From NCBI GenBank assembly GCA_029936965.1, contig JAPYRG010000006.1, positions 29,558 to 93,557 of the forward strand: DNA of 64,000 bases, read 5' to 3'. The position numbers and the translations under genes are program-made. Below the pieces are notes generated by a model. The model was not told the origin of the DNA and searched no databases. It worked only from the letters and a program-made list of their open reading frames with translations. Below, in pieces: positions 8,813-17,993 of the stretch. Position 1 is the first letter of the stretch. The number at the start of each line of letters is the position of its first letter. The DNA is from Fidelibacterota bacterium. GTDB taxonomy: Bacteria; Fidelibacterota; Marinisomatia; Marinisomatales; TCS55.

Positions 8813-10103
8813 AAAGTAAAAAACGATTACGGAATTCACTAAATCGAAGAATGTCATGTAACCATAATGGGGGTAAATAGTTCACAGGCTTTCCTTGAGC
8901 CGCAAAAATTCTTAATAGATTATAACCAAATAGTTTATCAACATATCCACCTGCCAACCATTCAAAATTCTTCTCATATAATTGATATGTTAGAATCATC
9001 AAGGCTGTAGAAGTTGCAAGTGGATCAAACGTATTGCGGTTTGTAATTTCCATTAATAAACCACTACAGTTCTGACCGGCATAATAAGGTCCTCTTTCTT
9101 CACCATAAATAGATTCTGGCACATAACGTATTTGATGGAAATACACACCAGGAAGATTAAGTTTATTTATTTTTTTCCATAATAATCGTCCGGATATCCA
9201 AGGTGCTCCTATACGAAAAAAAGGACTCTCAGTACCATGCCCTACATTCAAATTAGTCCCTTTGAACAAATTCATACCCATATAGGCCAGAAGGGATTCA
9301 ACATTATCCACCCCTGGTAAAATTGAAATAAATGGAATCCCGGTATCGTCCATCCACATGGTCCTCTGCCAATTCGACATTGGTATAATCATCAAATTCA
9401 CACGTGCTAAATCTTTTAACCAACCCATTTCATTTACTATAAGTGCATATTCTCCAATTGTTAGTCCATGTCTAATTGGAACTAAATGATAACCTTCAAG
9501 TGATTGGTAAGCAGTCCTCACAACTGGACCATCCATAACATCCCCTCTTAATGGATTAGGGCGATCGAGTAATAAAATAGGTATATCATATTCTGATGCT
9601 TTCTCCATTACTTTTGAAACTGTTGTCATATAGGTACTGTATCTAACACCTGTATCCTGAAGATCAATTAAAATAAGATCTGCATCACGAATACTCCACT
9701 CTGGTGGATACATAACTCTTTTGAATAAATCAACAACTCTGGCCCCAAATATAGGATCTACAGATTTGTCTCCCATCATTTTCAATTTGGGGTCCTCACT
9801 GGCAAACAAACCATATTGAGGCAAAAATATTGCAAGGACGTGTACATCTTCGACCTCTCTTAGCAATGTAAGCAAGTGCTGCCCATTTCGATTAACAGAA
9901 GCCTGATTACAAAGTATGGATATTGTTTTTCCTTTAAGATGAGAAAAATCCATTTGCTCTAATACATCAAGACCGGTATACACTTTCTTTACAAACGATA
10001 AATCAGGTATTAATTCTATTTCCGTATACTTATAGTTCTCACCTATTAAAGAACTTATTAAGAGTAGAAAAAAAATCGAGTTATTATTATATATTAATTT
10101 CAT
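8805..10103 (-). CDS. DUF1343 (NamZ-like exo-beta-N-acetylmuramidase family) protein
   Basis: 432 aa with a signal peptide. DUF1343 landmarks are ILCNQASVNRNGQHLL, LILIDLQDTGVRYSTYM, LLLDRPNPLRGDVMDGP, PIRHGLTIGEYA, GTNLNVGHGTESPFFRIGAPW and LPGVYFHQIRYVPES. Characterised members (NamZ) release MurNAc from the non-reducing ends of peptidoglycan fragments. The usual PEHG motif after the second strand, whose acid is thought important for catalysis, is replaced by PQYG at residues 95-98, so hydrolase activity is doubtful. It overlaps by 17 bases the upstream gene, whose N-terminal half is the same domain. Periplasmic or exported. Family certain, activity not. Confidence 0.85.
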   Translation of the reverse strand: MKLIYNNNSIFFLLLISSLIGENYKYTEIELIPDLSFVKKVYTGLDVLEQMDFSHLKGKTISILCNQASVNRNGQHLLTLLREVEDVHVLAIFLPQYGLFASEDPKLKMMGDKSVDPIFGARVVDLFKRVMYPPEWSIRDADLILIDLQDTGVRYSTYMTTVSKVMEKASEYDIPILLLDRPNPLRGDVMDGPVVRTAYQSLEGYHLVPIRHGLTIGEYALIVNEMGWLKDLARVNLMIIPMSNWQRTMWMDDTGIPFISILPGVDNVESLLAYMGMNLFKGTNLNVGHGTESPFFRIGAPWISGRLLWKKINKLNLPGVYFHQIRYVPESIYGEERGPYYAGQNCSGLLMEITNRNTFDPLATSTALMILTYQLYEKNFEWLAGGYVDKLFGYNLLRIFAAQGKPVNYLPPLWLHDILRFSEFRNRFLLYE

Positions 10104-12747
10104 GATTAAATCTATTTTGTAAATACGGGAGAAAGATACTAATGAAGAGCATAATTAAAGTTCCAGTAAAAACATACCAAGTCCACGCCAATGGAGAGAA
10201 CTTCCAAAAGGATATCATTGAGATTACTGATATAATGAATCCCAAAAGAACTGAAAGCCTCGTTACTTTGATATCAAAGAGTCTTAGTATGAAAAAACCT
10301 AGTATTGCACCATAGATTACCGAAGCTATACTTAATCCAACTTCTACTAGTGGACTATTTGAAGAAGTAAATAACATTGCACCTCCAATAAGTATAATAG
10401 CCCAAAATATAGAAACTAGCCTAGCTATATTTATATTAGTATTTTTCTTTATAGGCTCTATCCAATCAATAACTGTAGCCGATGCCAAAGAATTTATTGA
10501 AGAACTTAAAGTAGACATTGCAGCTGCAAAAATTCCAGCAACAAGAAAACCTGTAAAACCCTTAGGCAAATGAGTCAATATAAACCATGGAAACAGCAAG
10601 TTTGGTTTTAAAGGAATCCCATCATATAAAACCCACATCATCGCTCCTAAAAAAAGAAATATTGCAAACTGAAAAAACACTAATATACCGCTCAATATTA
10701 ATGCTTTCTGACTATCTCTAGCAGATTCAGCAGATAATAGCCTTTGCACCATTAAATGATCTGTGCCATGCGATGCTAAAGATAATAGGAATCCACCAGA
10801 AATGGCTGCTATAAAATTATATGGCATGACAAATAATTCAACTATGGAATTTGGGAAACCCTGAAAAATTGAGAGTTTATCAGCATCTAATAAAGCAGAT
10901 ATTACATGACTAAAACCACCGGGCTCTAAATTATTAATAATATTAAAAGTTACAAATGCACCAAAAACGTATAAGATAAATTGAAATGTATCTGTGTAAA
11001 TAACGGAGCGAATACCACCTATAAGTGTATATATCAATGTAACAAACCCAATAACTAGAATTGAAAAATTAAATGACCAACCAGTAATAAGTGTTAAAGG
11101 TATTGCAGTCATGAATAACCTTACGCCATCAGCAAGAACCCTCATAATAAGAAATGCTGTAGAAACAAATCTTTGAAATCCCACTCCCCATTTATTACCA
11201 ATGAATTGATAAGTAGACTGAATTCCTTCTTCATAATATTTTGGAAGAAAGAACCATGCTACAACTACCCTGCCAATTATATATCCAATTGCAACTTGCA
11301 AAAAACCAAAATTGGTTAAATAAGCTATGCCAGGTATGCTTAGAAAAGTAAGCACAGAAGTTTCCGTAGCTACCACACTAAAAGAAATCATTACCCAAGA
11401 TATTTTTCCATCTCCAAGGAAATATGATTTTGTGTCTTTTTGTTTCCTTCCTGCTAATACTCCAATTAACAAAATTATAGCAATATAAATAAACAATACC
11501 TTTGTATCTAAAGGGCTGAAATTACTTTTGCGAGGATAAATCAAATATTGTTGTCTGATTTCATGAATAAATTTTAGTAATTCTTCATTTTGGATTGATT
11601 TATATAAAGACAACCTAGTCCAATCTTCCTTTTCAATAAAAATAGATATATCTGCAGTACCAACCTTACTATCAAAATTAATAAGATTATTTTCTTTGGG
11701 TTCAAATACTATATCTGGATACATACTTTTAATTACTTTTGCACTTTCAATTGCAATAGTCCAAGGATCATATGCTTCAGAATCAGTTATGTTAATTGAA
11801 AAACCATTACATATTTTGCCCTTAAAAAATCCATCGTTAGGTACAAACACCGCGGGGAAAAATTCTACACCAGGAAGTTTTAACGTTTTCAATTTAAAGA
11901 CTAGATCTGATGCATTATCAATATTAGGATGTACTAAAATTTGATGTTCGCGATCAGTTCCTTTTCCATTTTCAATTATATTATCCGATGCTAATAGATC
12001 ACTTATGGTAAAATATTTTAATTTATTATATGATGTAATATTTGGTGAAATATATTTCCATTGGAGGTTAGTATTTACCCATTCTTCACTGCTCCAATTA
12101 TCCATAGGGATAATTTTTAATTTAGCATTATGATGATATTCTTCATTTAATAATCGAGCTAATTCTCCAATAGTCATACCATGTCTGTAAGGGATAGATA
12201 TCATGTCAAACGGGTTTGCTATACTTTTTTGTGGAATATTACCTGATATGACTGAGCCACCTAATGGATTTGGGCGGTCAAGAATTATTATAGGAGTTTT
12301 TGATAACCCGCAAGTATATAGTATTTGACTTAAAGAAAGGGTATAAACAGTAGATCGTAATCCTAAATCTTGAAAATCAATAAAAACAAAATCTATATCC
12401 TTAATTTTATCTACTATTTCCTTATTTGATAAATTTAAAGTATATATTTCTTCAAAATCATAATCCGTATCCAATTTTTGAACTTTATTAGCATCTATAT
12501 GATCTTTCTTATCTAAATGAATGACTAATTGAAGGTCAAATTCATTATGATGCAAAACTTCAACGCTTGTTAATCCATCCTTATTAATTGCGCCACTATT
12601 TGTAATTAAACAAATACTTTTTCCATTATATTCATATGGATTATTTAATAATTCATCAATACCAAAAGATAAATTGGGTGTAATCTGACCATTACAAAAG
12701 TTTGTTATGGATAATATTATTGAAACACTAGTTAAAATATTTTTCAT
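10087..12747 (-). CDS. Fusion: DUF1343 (NamZ-like) domain plus sodium/solute symporter
   Basis: 886 aa. After a signal peptide (MKNILTSVSIILSITNFCNG), residues about 25-395 form a diverged DUF1343 domain (FVFIDFQDLGLRSTVYTLS, IIILDRPNPLGGSVISG, IPYRHGMTIGELARLL, ENGKGTDREHQIL, LPGVEFFPAVFVPNDGFFKG). From about residue 410 to the end is a complete SSS symporter of 12-13 helices with DTKSYFLGDGKISWVMIS, IPGIAYLTNFGFLQVAIGY and LVAGIFAAAMSTLSSSINSLAS. The join is in frame with no stop or repeat at the boundary. The first domain would sit in the periplasm, tethered to the carrier, handing released sugar to it. At the PEHG site it reads KDHI (81-84), keeping an acid and His. First gene of the operon. 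Confidence 0.88.
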   Translation of the reverse strand: MKNILTSVSIILSITNFCNGQITPNLSFGIDELLNNPYEYNGKSICLITNSGAINKDGLTSVEVLHHNEFDLQLVIHLDKKDHIDANKVQKLDTDYDFEEIYTLNLSNKEIVDKIKDIDFVFIDFQDLGLRSTVYTLSLSQILYTCGLSKTPIIILDRPNPLGGSVISGNIPQKSIANPFDMISIPYRHGMTIGELARLLNEEYHHNAKLKIIPMDNWSSEEWVNTNLQWKYISPNITSYNKLKYFTISDLLASDNIIENGKGTDREHQILVHPNIDNASDLVFKLKTLKLPGVEFFPAVFVPNDGFFKGKICNGFSINITDSEAYDPWTIAIESAKVIKSMYPDIVFEPKENNLINFDSKVGTADISIFIEKEDWTRLSLYKSIQNEELLKFIHEIRQQYLIYPRKSNFSPLDTKVLFIYIAIILLIGVLAGRKQKDTKSYFLGDGKISWVMISFSVVATETSVLTFLSIPGIAYLTNFGFLQVAIGYIIGRVVVAWFFLPKYYEEGIQSTYQFIGNKWGVGFQRFVSTAFLIMRVLADGVRLFMTAIPLTLITGWSFNFSILVIGFVTLIYTLIGGIRSVIYTDTFQFILYVFGAFVTFNIINNLEPGGFSHVISALLDADKLSIFQGFPNSIVELFVMPYNFIAAISGGFLLSLASHGTDHLMVQRLLSAESARDSQKALILSGILVFFQFAIFLFLGAMMWVLYDGIPLKPNLLFPWFILTHLPKGFTGFLVAGIFAAAMSTLSSSINSLASATVIDWIEPIKKNTNINIARLVSIFWAIILIGGAMLFTSSNSPLVEVGLSIASVIYGAILGFFILRLFDIKVTRLSVLLGFIISVISMISFWKFSPLAWTWYVFTGTLIMLFISIFLPYLQNRFNHEINI

Positions 12748-12868
12748 ATTTACATTTAATTATAATCAGCTTAGTGAAATACAACCTGAATATAAAGCTT
12801 GTTGTTATTATATATAATTTGATTTTTTCTTGCCTTTTTTAGTAGACTGAGTCATTTTCCAGGTAATT

Positions 12869-14404
12869 ATGGCACATAAAGAAGACGAACAATCGAATAG
12901 CGGCGGTTTCGCTAAGACAACAGATTTCAAGTGGCTTGGAATTGGATTGGGGCTTTTTGTACTTCTTGCCTTTATTATGCCAATGCCCGAATCAATGATG
13001 TCGAAAGCCGAAGAATTATTCCAGGGTCAAGCTGGCGTAGATATTTTAACTAAAGCAACTCATATTAAGATCATTATAGCTCTTTTATCAACTTGTGTAA
13101 TATTTTTTGCTACTGAAGCTGTTCCAATGCCCGCAGTTGCATTATTAATTGGTTTAGTTCAATTATTTTTTGGAATCACTGAGCCTAAATACATAGTAAG
13201 CACCTATGCACATGATGCTGTATGGTTTATCGCTGGATCCTTGGCGCTTGGAGCAACATTAGTAAAATATGGTTTAGATAAACGTGTTGGTATGCTTGTA
13301 ATAAACCTTGCAGGGACAAAAACCCGTATGATCGTTATTGGCATCTTATTAGGCACAGCAATTCCAACTGCCTTTGTGGGTGAACACGCTGTAGCTGCAA
13401 TGTATGTTCCAATTGCTATGGCTTTATATACTCTTACTAATAAATCTACTCCTTCTCCTAATTTAGGTACTCTTTTAATGGTTACGATTGCAGTAGGGTG
13501 TATGATTGGTGGACCAATGAGTCCTACTGGAGGAGCTCGTAATGCTTTAATGATTGGATTTCTTTCTAATATCGGGATCGAAGTCTCTTTTATGCAATGG
13601 GTGTCTATGGGCGTCTTTTATACAGTTGTAATGTCTGTTGTAATGGCGTTTTTACTGCCATTATTATTTAAACCAGAAGTATCTGACTTATCTGAAGCAG
13701 TTGATTTATTAAAAAAAGATCTTGAAAAACATGGGGCCATGACAGCTAAACAAAAGCTGGTGGCTTTAGTCATGTTAGCAGTAGTTGTTTTATGGATTGT
13801 TGATAAATCTCTTACAAGAGAGGTATTAGGTTTTTCACTTGGATTAGGAGGTGTTGCCATATCTGGCGCTGTATTGTATATGCTGCTAGGATTAACTTCC
13901 TGGAAAGATTACGAAGATAAAGTTAGCTGGGGTGTTATTGTGCTTTATGCTGGGTGTATAAGCTTAGGTAGTGTATTTAAAAGCACTGGAGCTTCAAGTT
14001 GGTTTGCTGATCAGATCATGGAACTAGTTGCTCCTCTTGGCCTTAACTCTGGTGTTGGATTAGTCATTTTAGTTGGTGTTATAGGTGCAGTATTGACGAA
14101 TTTGATGAGTGCTGGCGCTACTGTAGCTGTTATCGGACCAGTAGTACTTGATATGGCTCAAAGTTCTGGAACAAATCCAGTACTTGTGGGTGTTGGACTA
14201 GCTATTGCAACATCTATGGCATACTGGTTAGTGATTGGTACACCAGCAAGTTCTATTGTTTATGCAAGTGGAGAGCTTGAATCTAAAGATTTTATTCGTA
14301 TGGCAACTGCAGCATGGCCAGCTGCATTGATTGTTTTAGGTGTTATGGTAGCCTTTTATTGGGTTGGTGTTTTAGGTATTGATCCATTAGGGATAGGGTT
14401 CTAA
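12869..14404 (+). CDS. SLC13/DASS family sodium-coupled dicarboxylate or anion transporter
   Basis: 511 aa polytopic inner-membrane protein. Recognisable elements of the divalent-anion:Na+ symporter family are IFFATEAVPMPAVALLIG, HDAVWFIAGSLALGATLVKYGLDKR, the EHAVAAMYVPIAMAL segment, GGPMSPTGGARNALMIGF (first SNT-like substrate loop) and VLTNLMSAGATVAVIGPVVL (second). Substrate could be C4-dicarboxylate, citrate or sulfate; sequence alone does not settle it. An AGG upstream of the ATG makes a fair ribosome site. It is divergent from the DUF1343 operon across 121 bases and is followed 10 bases later by a small membrane protein. Confidence 0.87.
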   Translation: MAHKEDEQSNSGGFAKTTDFKWLGIGLGLFVLLAFIMPMPESMMSKAEELFQGQAGVDILTKATHIKIIIALLSTCVIFFATEAVPMPAVALLIGLVQLFFGITEPKYIVSTYAHDAVWFIAGSLALGATLVKYGLDKRVGMLVINLAGTKTRMIVIGILLGTAIPTAFVGEHAVAAMYVPIAMALYTLTNKSTPSPNLGTLLMVTIAVGCMIGGPMSPTGGARNALMIGFLSNIGIEVSFMQWVSMGVFYTVVMSVVMAFLLPLLFKPEVSDLSEAVDLLKKDLEKHGAMTAKQKLVALVMLAVVVLWIVDKSLTREVLGFSLGLGGVAISGAVLYMLLGLTSWKDYEDKVSWGVIVLYAGCISLGSVFKSTGASSWFADQIMELVAPLGLNSGVGLVILVGVIGAVLTNLMSAGATVAVIGPVVLDMAQSSGTNPVLVGVGLAIATSMAYWLVIGTPASSIVYASGELESKDFIRMATAAWPAALIVLGVMVAFYWVGVLGIDPLGIGF

Positions 14405-14414
14405 GGATATAATT

Positions 14415-14744
14415 ATGGAAATTTTATTTTTATTGATAGTTCTAGTCGTTTTGATTCTAGCAGTTTTTTCTAGTAGAAAAGAACAAGCATCTGCTGCAGA
14501 TAATCGCAAAGATTCTGTTCAAAAAGAAAAGCAAGGATTTGCTGAAGAAGATATCATGACTTATGGACAAGTTCAGCAACGTAGAGAAGAGCTTCTTGAT
14601 GTTCTTGATGATAATCTATCGGAAAAGCCTGAACAACTTGATCAAATAAAAAAAATTGTAAATGAATGGGCAGATTTAAAAATCAAGGCTTTTCAAGACC
14701 GAAGATCATGGGTCAGAAATCCTGATAAAGAAAAATCTAATTAA
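14415..14744 (+). CDS. Small single-pass membrane protein behind the SLC13 gene
   Basis: 109 aa. One N-terminal hydrophobic helix (residues 3-19) precedes a polar, probably helical cytoplasmic part with conserved-looking segments DIMTYGQVQQRREELLDVLDD and WADLKIKAFQDRRSWVR. No family recognised. It follows the SLC13 gene by 10 bases, so it is probably co-transcribed and could be an accessory subunit of the transporter. Its stop overlaps the stop of the convergent alr gene by a few bases. Confidence 0.65.
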   Translation: MEILFLLIVLVVLILAVFSSRKEQASAADNRKDSVQKEKQGFAEEDIMTYGQVQQRREELLDVLDDNLSEKPEQLDQIKKIVNEWADLKIKAFQDRRSWVRNPDKEKSN

Positions 14745-14760
14745 TTTATATATTTTCTTT
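14727..14760. terminator. Weak bidirectional AT-rich dyad at converging stops
   Basis: AAAGAAAA (14727-14734) and TTTTCTTT (14753-14760) flank the overlapping stop codons of the small membrane protein and alr. The stem is entirely AT apart from one G-C pair, so it would be weak, but it gives A- and T-tracts on both strands. Low confidence. Confidence 0.3.
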
Positions 14761-15832
14761 CTGTTCTCCCTCTAATACCTGTTAATATTACATAACTTGT
14801 TGACCCAATATCTTTAGCAATATCATCAACTAGGATTTTATCCACTTCATTCTGTCCAAATATTAATACTTCATCACCTACCTCAACTTCCGCATCGCCA
14901 AAATCTACCATAAATTGATCCATGCAAACTCGTCCTGCTATAGGATGTTTATTGCCTCTTAATGATATAAAACCATTCATATACCATCCTCTTGGAAATC
15001 CATCAGCAAATCCAGTTTGAACAACCCCTATAACTGTATCTTCATTTGCTTCCCAAACGCCTCCATAACTTACCTTTGTCCCAGCCTTTACTTTTCTTAA
15101 TGAAACAACTGGTCCTTTAAATTCCATCACAGGCTTTATGGAAAGGTCTCTTGGAACCTCATCAGATGGAAATGAACCATATAACAACATACCAACACGG
15201 ACTAAATTATATGAACTATGTGGCATATTAATCACTGTACCACTGTTTGAAAAATGTATAAATTTAACTGTTAGATTTATTTTTTCAAGAAACTCTAATA
15301 GTTCATTGAATTGATCAAGTTGATATTCTGCATAACTTAAATCCCCTTCGTCTGCTGTCGCATAATGGCTATAAATTCCATGACAATTGAGTTTTTCATT
15401 TTTAATTGTTTCAATAATTTTATACACTTCATTAAACGATATTCCTAACCTGGTCATACCAGTATCTACCTTTAAATGAAATTTTGGACTATGGTTAGCT
15501 TCGCAAAATAATCTTACATCATCTGGGTCGCATAGATTTAAAGTAATATCTTTTTCAAAAGCAATGTCTAGCATTTGTTTTGTTGGTCTACAGAAAACAA
15601 GTATATCTTCTGTGATCCCAGCATCTCTTAACTCTAATGCTTCATTAAAAGTAAAAACTGCAAAAAATTTTACCCCTTCATTACGCAATACCTTTGAAAT
15701 TTCTATTACTCCATGTCCATATGCATTTGCTTTTACTACAGCCATAATAGGAATATTATTTAACTGATCTTTTATTAAGCGATAGTTATGCGCTAGATTA
15801 TCTAAGTTAATTATAGCTTTAGGGTAAAACAT
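14741..15832 (-). CDS. alr: Alanine racemase
   Basis: 363 aa, normal length. The PLP-binding Lys lies in MAVVKANAYGHG (Lys about residue 34), the second catalytic residue is the Tyr of KVSYGGVWEAN, and GRVCMDQFMVDFGD is the characteristic dimer and substrate-site motif of the C-terminal beta domain. It interconverts L- and D-alanine for peptidoglycan. It ends a minus-strand run (polA, ABC ATPase, permease, deoxyribosyltransferase-like, alr) with 5 bases between it and its upstream neighbour. Confidence 0.95.
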   Translation of the reverse strand: MFYPKAIINLDNLAHNYRLIKDQLNNIPIMAVVKANAYGHGVIEISKVLRNEGVKFFAVFTFNEALELRDAGITEDILVFCRPTKQMLDIAFEKDITLNLCDPDDVRLFCEANHSPKFHLKVDTGMTRLGISFNEVYKIIETIKNEKLNCHGIYSHYATADEGDLSYAEYQLDQFNELLEFLEKINLTVKFIHFSNSGTVINMPHSSYNLVRVGMLLYGSFPSDEVPRDLSIKPVMEFKGPVVSLRKVKAGTKVSYGGVWEANEDTVIGVVQTGFADGFPRGWYMNGFISLRGNKHPIAGRVCMDQFMVDFGDAEVEVGDEVLIFGQNEVDKILVDDIAKDIGSTSYVILTGIRGRTERKYIN

Positions 15833-15837
15833 TTGAC

Positions 15838-16299
15838 TTAACCGAATTTACTTAATAAAAATAATTTTAATTCTTCAAAATTCTCAAAAATATCAGTACT
15901 ACACCCTATTATCCATCCACTTAGATCTGTTAGTGGAACTTGATTTACTAAGTATACAGGAATACTGTGTTCAAATGCCAACGTTACTTCGCCATGAGTA
16001 CCAGCACCTTTAAACACATCTTCATTCCAAAAACAAATAATGTAATTTGCTTCTTTAGTTACTGCGTCAATATCTCGAATAACAAACTGATTAACAAAAT
16101 TTTTATATCGTGCTAAGTCAGTCTCTTTCCAATTGCGATAATCATGTGAATTTGTGTTAGCAATAATGAAACGAGATTCTTCTACAGGATTGATAACGGA
16201 ATGACCAAGATTTGTAGAAAGCCATTCTGTTATATTTTTTCGCCAACCTTCTCCTTCATCATTCGCATACTCCATTGCTCCGGAAAGATATGCGATCAT
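15838..16299 (-). CDS. Nucleoside 2-deoxyribosyltransferase-like protein
   Basis: 153 aa. The Rossmann-like nucleotide-sugar fold is suggested by MIAYLSGAMEYA at the start, DIDAVTKEANYIICFW in the middle, and GAGTHGEVTLAFEHSIPVYLV, where the Glu after GTHG matches the catalytic Glu of N-deoxyribosyltransferases. Known members transfer deoxyribose between bases or hydrolyse modified nucleotides; the precise substrate is not predictable. The start overlaps the stop of the ABC permease by 4 bases. Confidence 0.72.
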   Translation of the reverse strand: MIAYLSGAMEYANDEGEGWRKNITEWLSTNLGHSVINPVEESRFIIANTNSHDYRNWKETDLARYKNFVNQFVIRDIDAVTKEANYIICFWNEDVFKGAGTHGEVTLAFEHSIPVYLVNQVPLTDLSGWIIGCSTDIFENFEELKLFLLSKFG

Positions 16300-17042
16300 T
16301 GTTTAAGAACTCGTTTCATTAATATACTATTGAGAAAAGTCCATAGCATTCCAATAGTCAAAGGTATAAAAAATAAATTAACATTGAACTCACCTTGAAA
16401 TACCATCGATCTATACCAATTTAATATCATGCTAGTTGGTAAAAGCTTGAAAATATCAATTACACTTTTTGGATAAAATTCAAACTCAATTAATAATTGA
16501 GAACTATATATAATAAATAATGTAATAATCGAAGCTCCTAAGAAAATATGATTAATTCTATGAGTTGATAATGAAAGTGTAGTAAAAGTATTAGCAATTA
16601 TTAGACTAAATAGAGAAACTGCTATAATGATATAAATAAGACTTAATATTCCTATGGAAATTTCCATCAGATATAATAAAATAAATATAGAGATCATAGA
16701 AAGAATCACCCCTTCAACAATCGCAGAAAATATTAAATAAATCACAATTTGATATTTTGATAATGGTGAAAGCGATAAGGTAACTAACGTTTGCGATTCT
16801 AACCGTAAAAAATAAAAATCTCGGAAAATAATTGGCGTAATTATAATTGTATTAACTAACATTATTAACCCAGGATATACCCACTCTTCATAGGATATAT
16901 TACCCATTGTTTCCATGATTATATTTTTCATTCCAATTGATATTGTTAAAAATACTATAATTGGCAATACCAATACCAAAGAAGCAGTAGGAATAAGTCT
17001 TTGACGTAAAAGCCAAAAACGTCTTATTAGGAATGCCTGCAT
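16296..17042 (-). CDS. ABC transporter permease, ABC-2 type
   Basis: 248 aa with about six hydrophobic helices and an N-terminal amphipathic basic segment (QAFLIRRFWLLRQR), the layout of ABC-2 exporters. The motif after helix 2 (IIFRDFYFLRLESQTLVTLSLSPLSK) resembles the coupling-helix region of this class. The gene abuts the ATPase gene (shared base at 17042) and must form the membrane half of that transporter. Substrate unknown; polysaccharide, lipid or drug export are typical for the class. Confidence 0.78.
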   Translation of the reverse strand: MQAFLIRRFWLLRQRLIPTASLVLVLPIIVFLTISIGMKNIIMETMGNISYEEWVYPGLIMLVNTIIITPIIFRDFYFLRLESQTLVTLSLSPLSKYQIVIYLIFSAIVEGVILSMISIFILLYLMEISIGILSLIYIIIAVSLFSLIIANTFTTLSLSTHRINHIFLGASIITLFIIYSSQLLIEFEFYPKSVIDIFKLLPTSMILNWYRSMVFQGEFNVNLFFIPLTIGMLWTFLNSILMKRVLKQ

Positions 17043-17968
17043 TAGTCTAGCCCTCTGCCAGCGAATTTGGAATCCATCAGATCACGTAAACTTAATTTTT
17101 TTACTGTCAAATCTTTCATTAGCTGTCCAGTAGCCTCATTTAATATTTGGAAAAAGACAGATCTTTCACGTCCATAGAAATGTAGGGTATTCCCTATTTT
17201 AGAAGGGTTTACTATAGTAGAAATTGCAGTTAATTTATTATAAAGTTCTTCAGTGAGCTTAACAAACTCAATTTCAAACTGATGGTACTGTAACGTACTC
17301 TCTAATAATTTATCTAAAGTCCCATCTAACGCGATCTTACCATTTTGCATAACTAAAATTCTATCATTTGCCTGTTCTACCTCAGGCAAATATTGGCTAA
17401 CATAAATAATTGTTTTCTCACCTGCTAAACCCCGAAGAAGATCCCATGTTTTTCTAGTGGAAGAAGCGTCCATAAAGGATGTTGGTTCATCTATAATTAG
17501 TATAGATGGATCATGAATAAGTTCACGTATAATCATGGCTTTTTTCTTATTCCCAGGAGAAACTAATCCTGCGGGTTTATGCAATAAATCTAATATTTCT
17601 AGATCTTTTGCATATTTATGAATTCTTTTAATTATTTTTTCTCCATCTATTCCATAAACATATCCAATAAATCGAATATTCTCTTCAATAGAAAGTTCAG
17701 GATCTAAATCCGAACTATGAGGAACATACCCAGTATATCTTTGGGAATCCTTTCTTCTTTTTACTGAATCAATACCATGAATAAAAACATTTCCATAGTC
17801 AGGATTTTCAATTCCAGCCAATAATTGTAATAATGTTGACTTTCCAGCATCATTTTCTCCGATAATTGCAACCAACGATCCTCTTTCTACCCCAAAAGTT
17901 AATCCTGCAAGGATTGTCTTATCTCCAACAAGCTTACCTACTTTTTTTAATGTTATACTTGCTTCCAT
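17042..17968 (-). CDS. ABC transporter ATP-binding protein
   Basis: 308 aa. Walker A GENDAGKST (about residues 37-45), Q-loop YTGYVPHSSDLDPELS, Walker B ILIIDEPTSFMD, and a switch region ending IIYVSQYLPEVEQ. The usual LSGGQ signature reads VSPGNKKKA, keeping only Ser and Gly, and the H-loop His appears as Gln (YVSQY), both unusual. A C-terminal extension of about 90 residues follows the nucleotide-binding domain. It pairs with the adjoining permease. Substrate unknown. Confidence 0.85.
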   Translation of the reverse strand: MEASITLKKVGKLVGDKTILAGLTFGVERGSLVAIIGENDAGKSTLLQLLAGIENPDYGNVFIHGIDSVKRRKDSQRYTGYVPHSSDLDPELSIEENIRFIGYVYGIDGEKIIKRIHKYAKDLEILDLLHKPAGLVSPGNKKKAMIIRELIHDPSILIIDEPTSFMDASSTRKTWDLLRGLAGEKTIIYVSQYLPEVEQANDRILVMQNGKIALDGTLDKLLESTLQYHQFEIEFVKLTEELYNKLTAISTIVNPSKIGNTLHFYGRERSVFFQILNEATGQLMKDLTVKKLSLRDLMDSKFAGRGLD

Positions 17969-17993
17969 CTAATTATAAAAATTATTAATCCAA

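Noticed and set aside
12748-12868. Promoter of the SLC13 gene with TATAAT-like box
   Set aside because: TATAAT-like strings are everywhere in this AT-rich DNA and no properly spaced upstream box could be supported.
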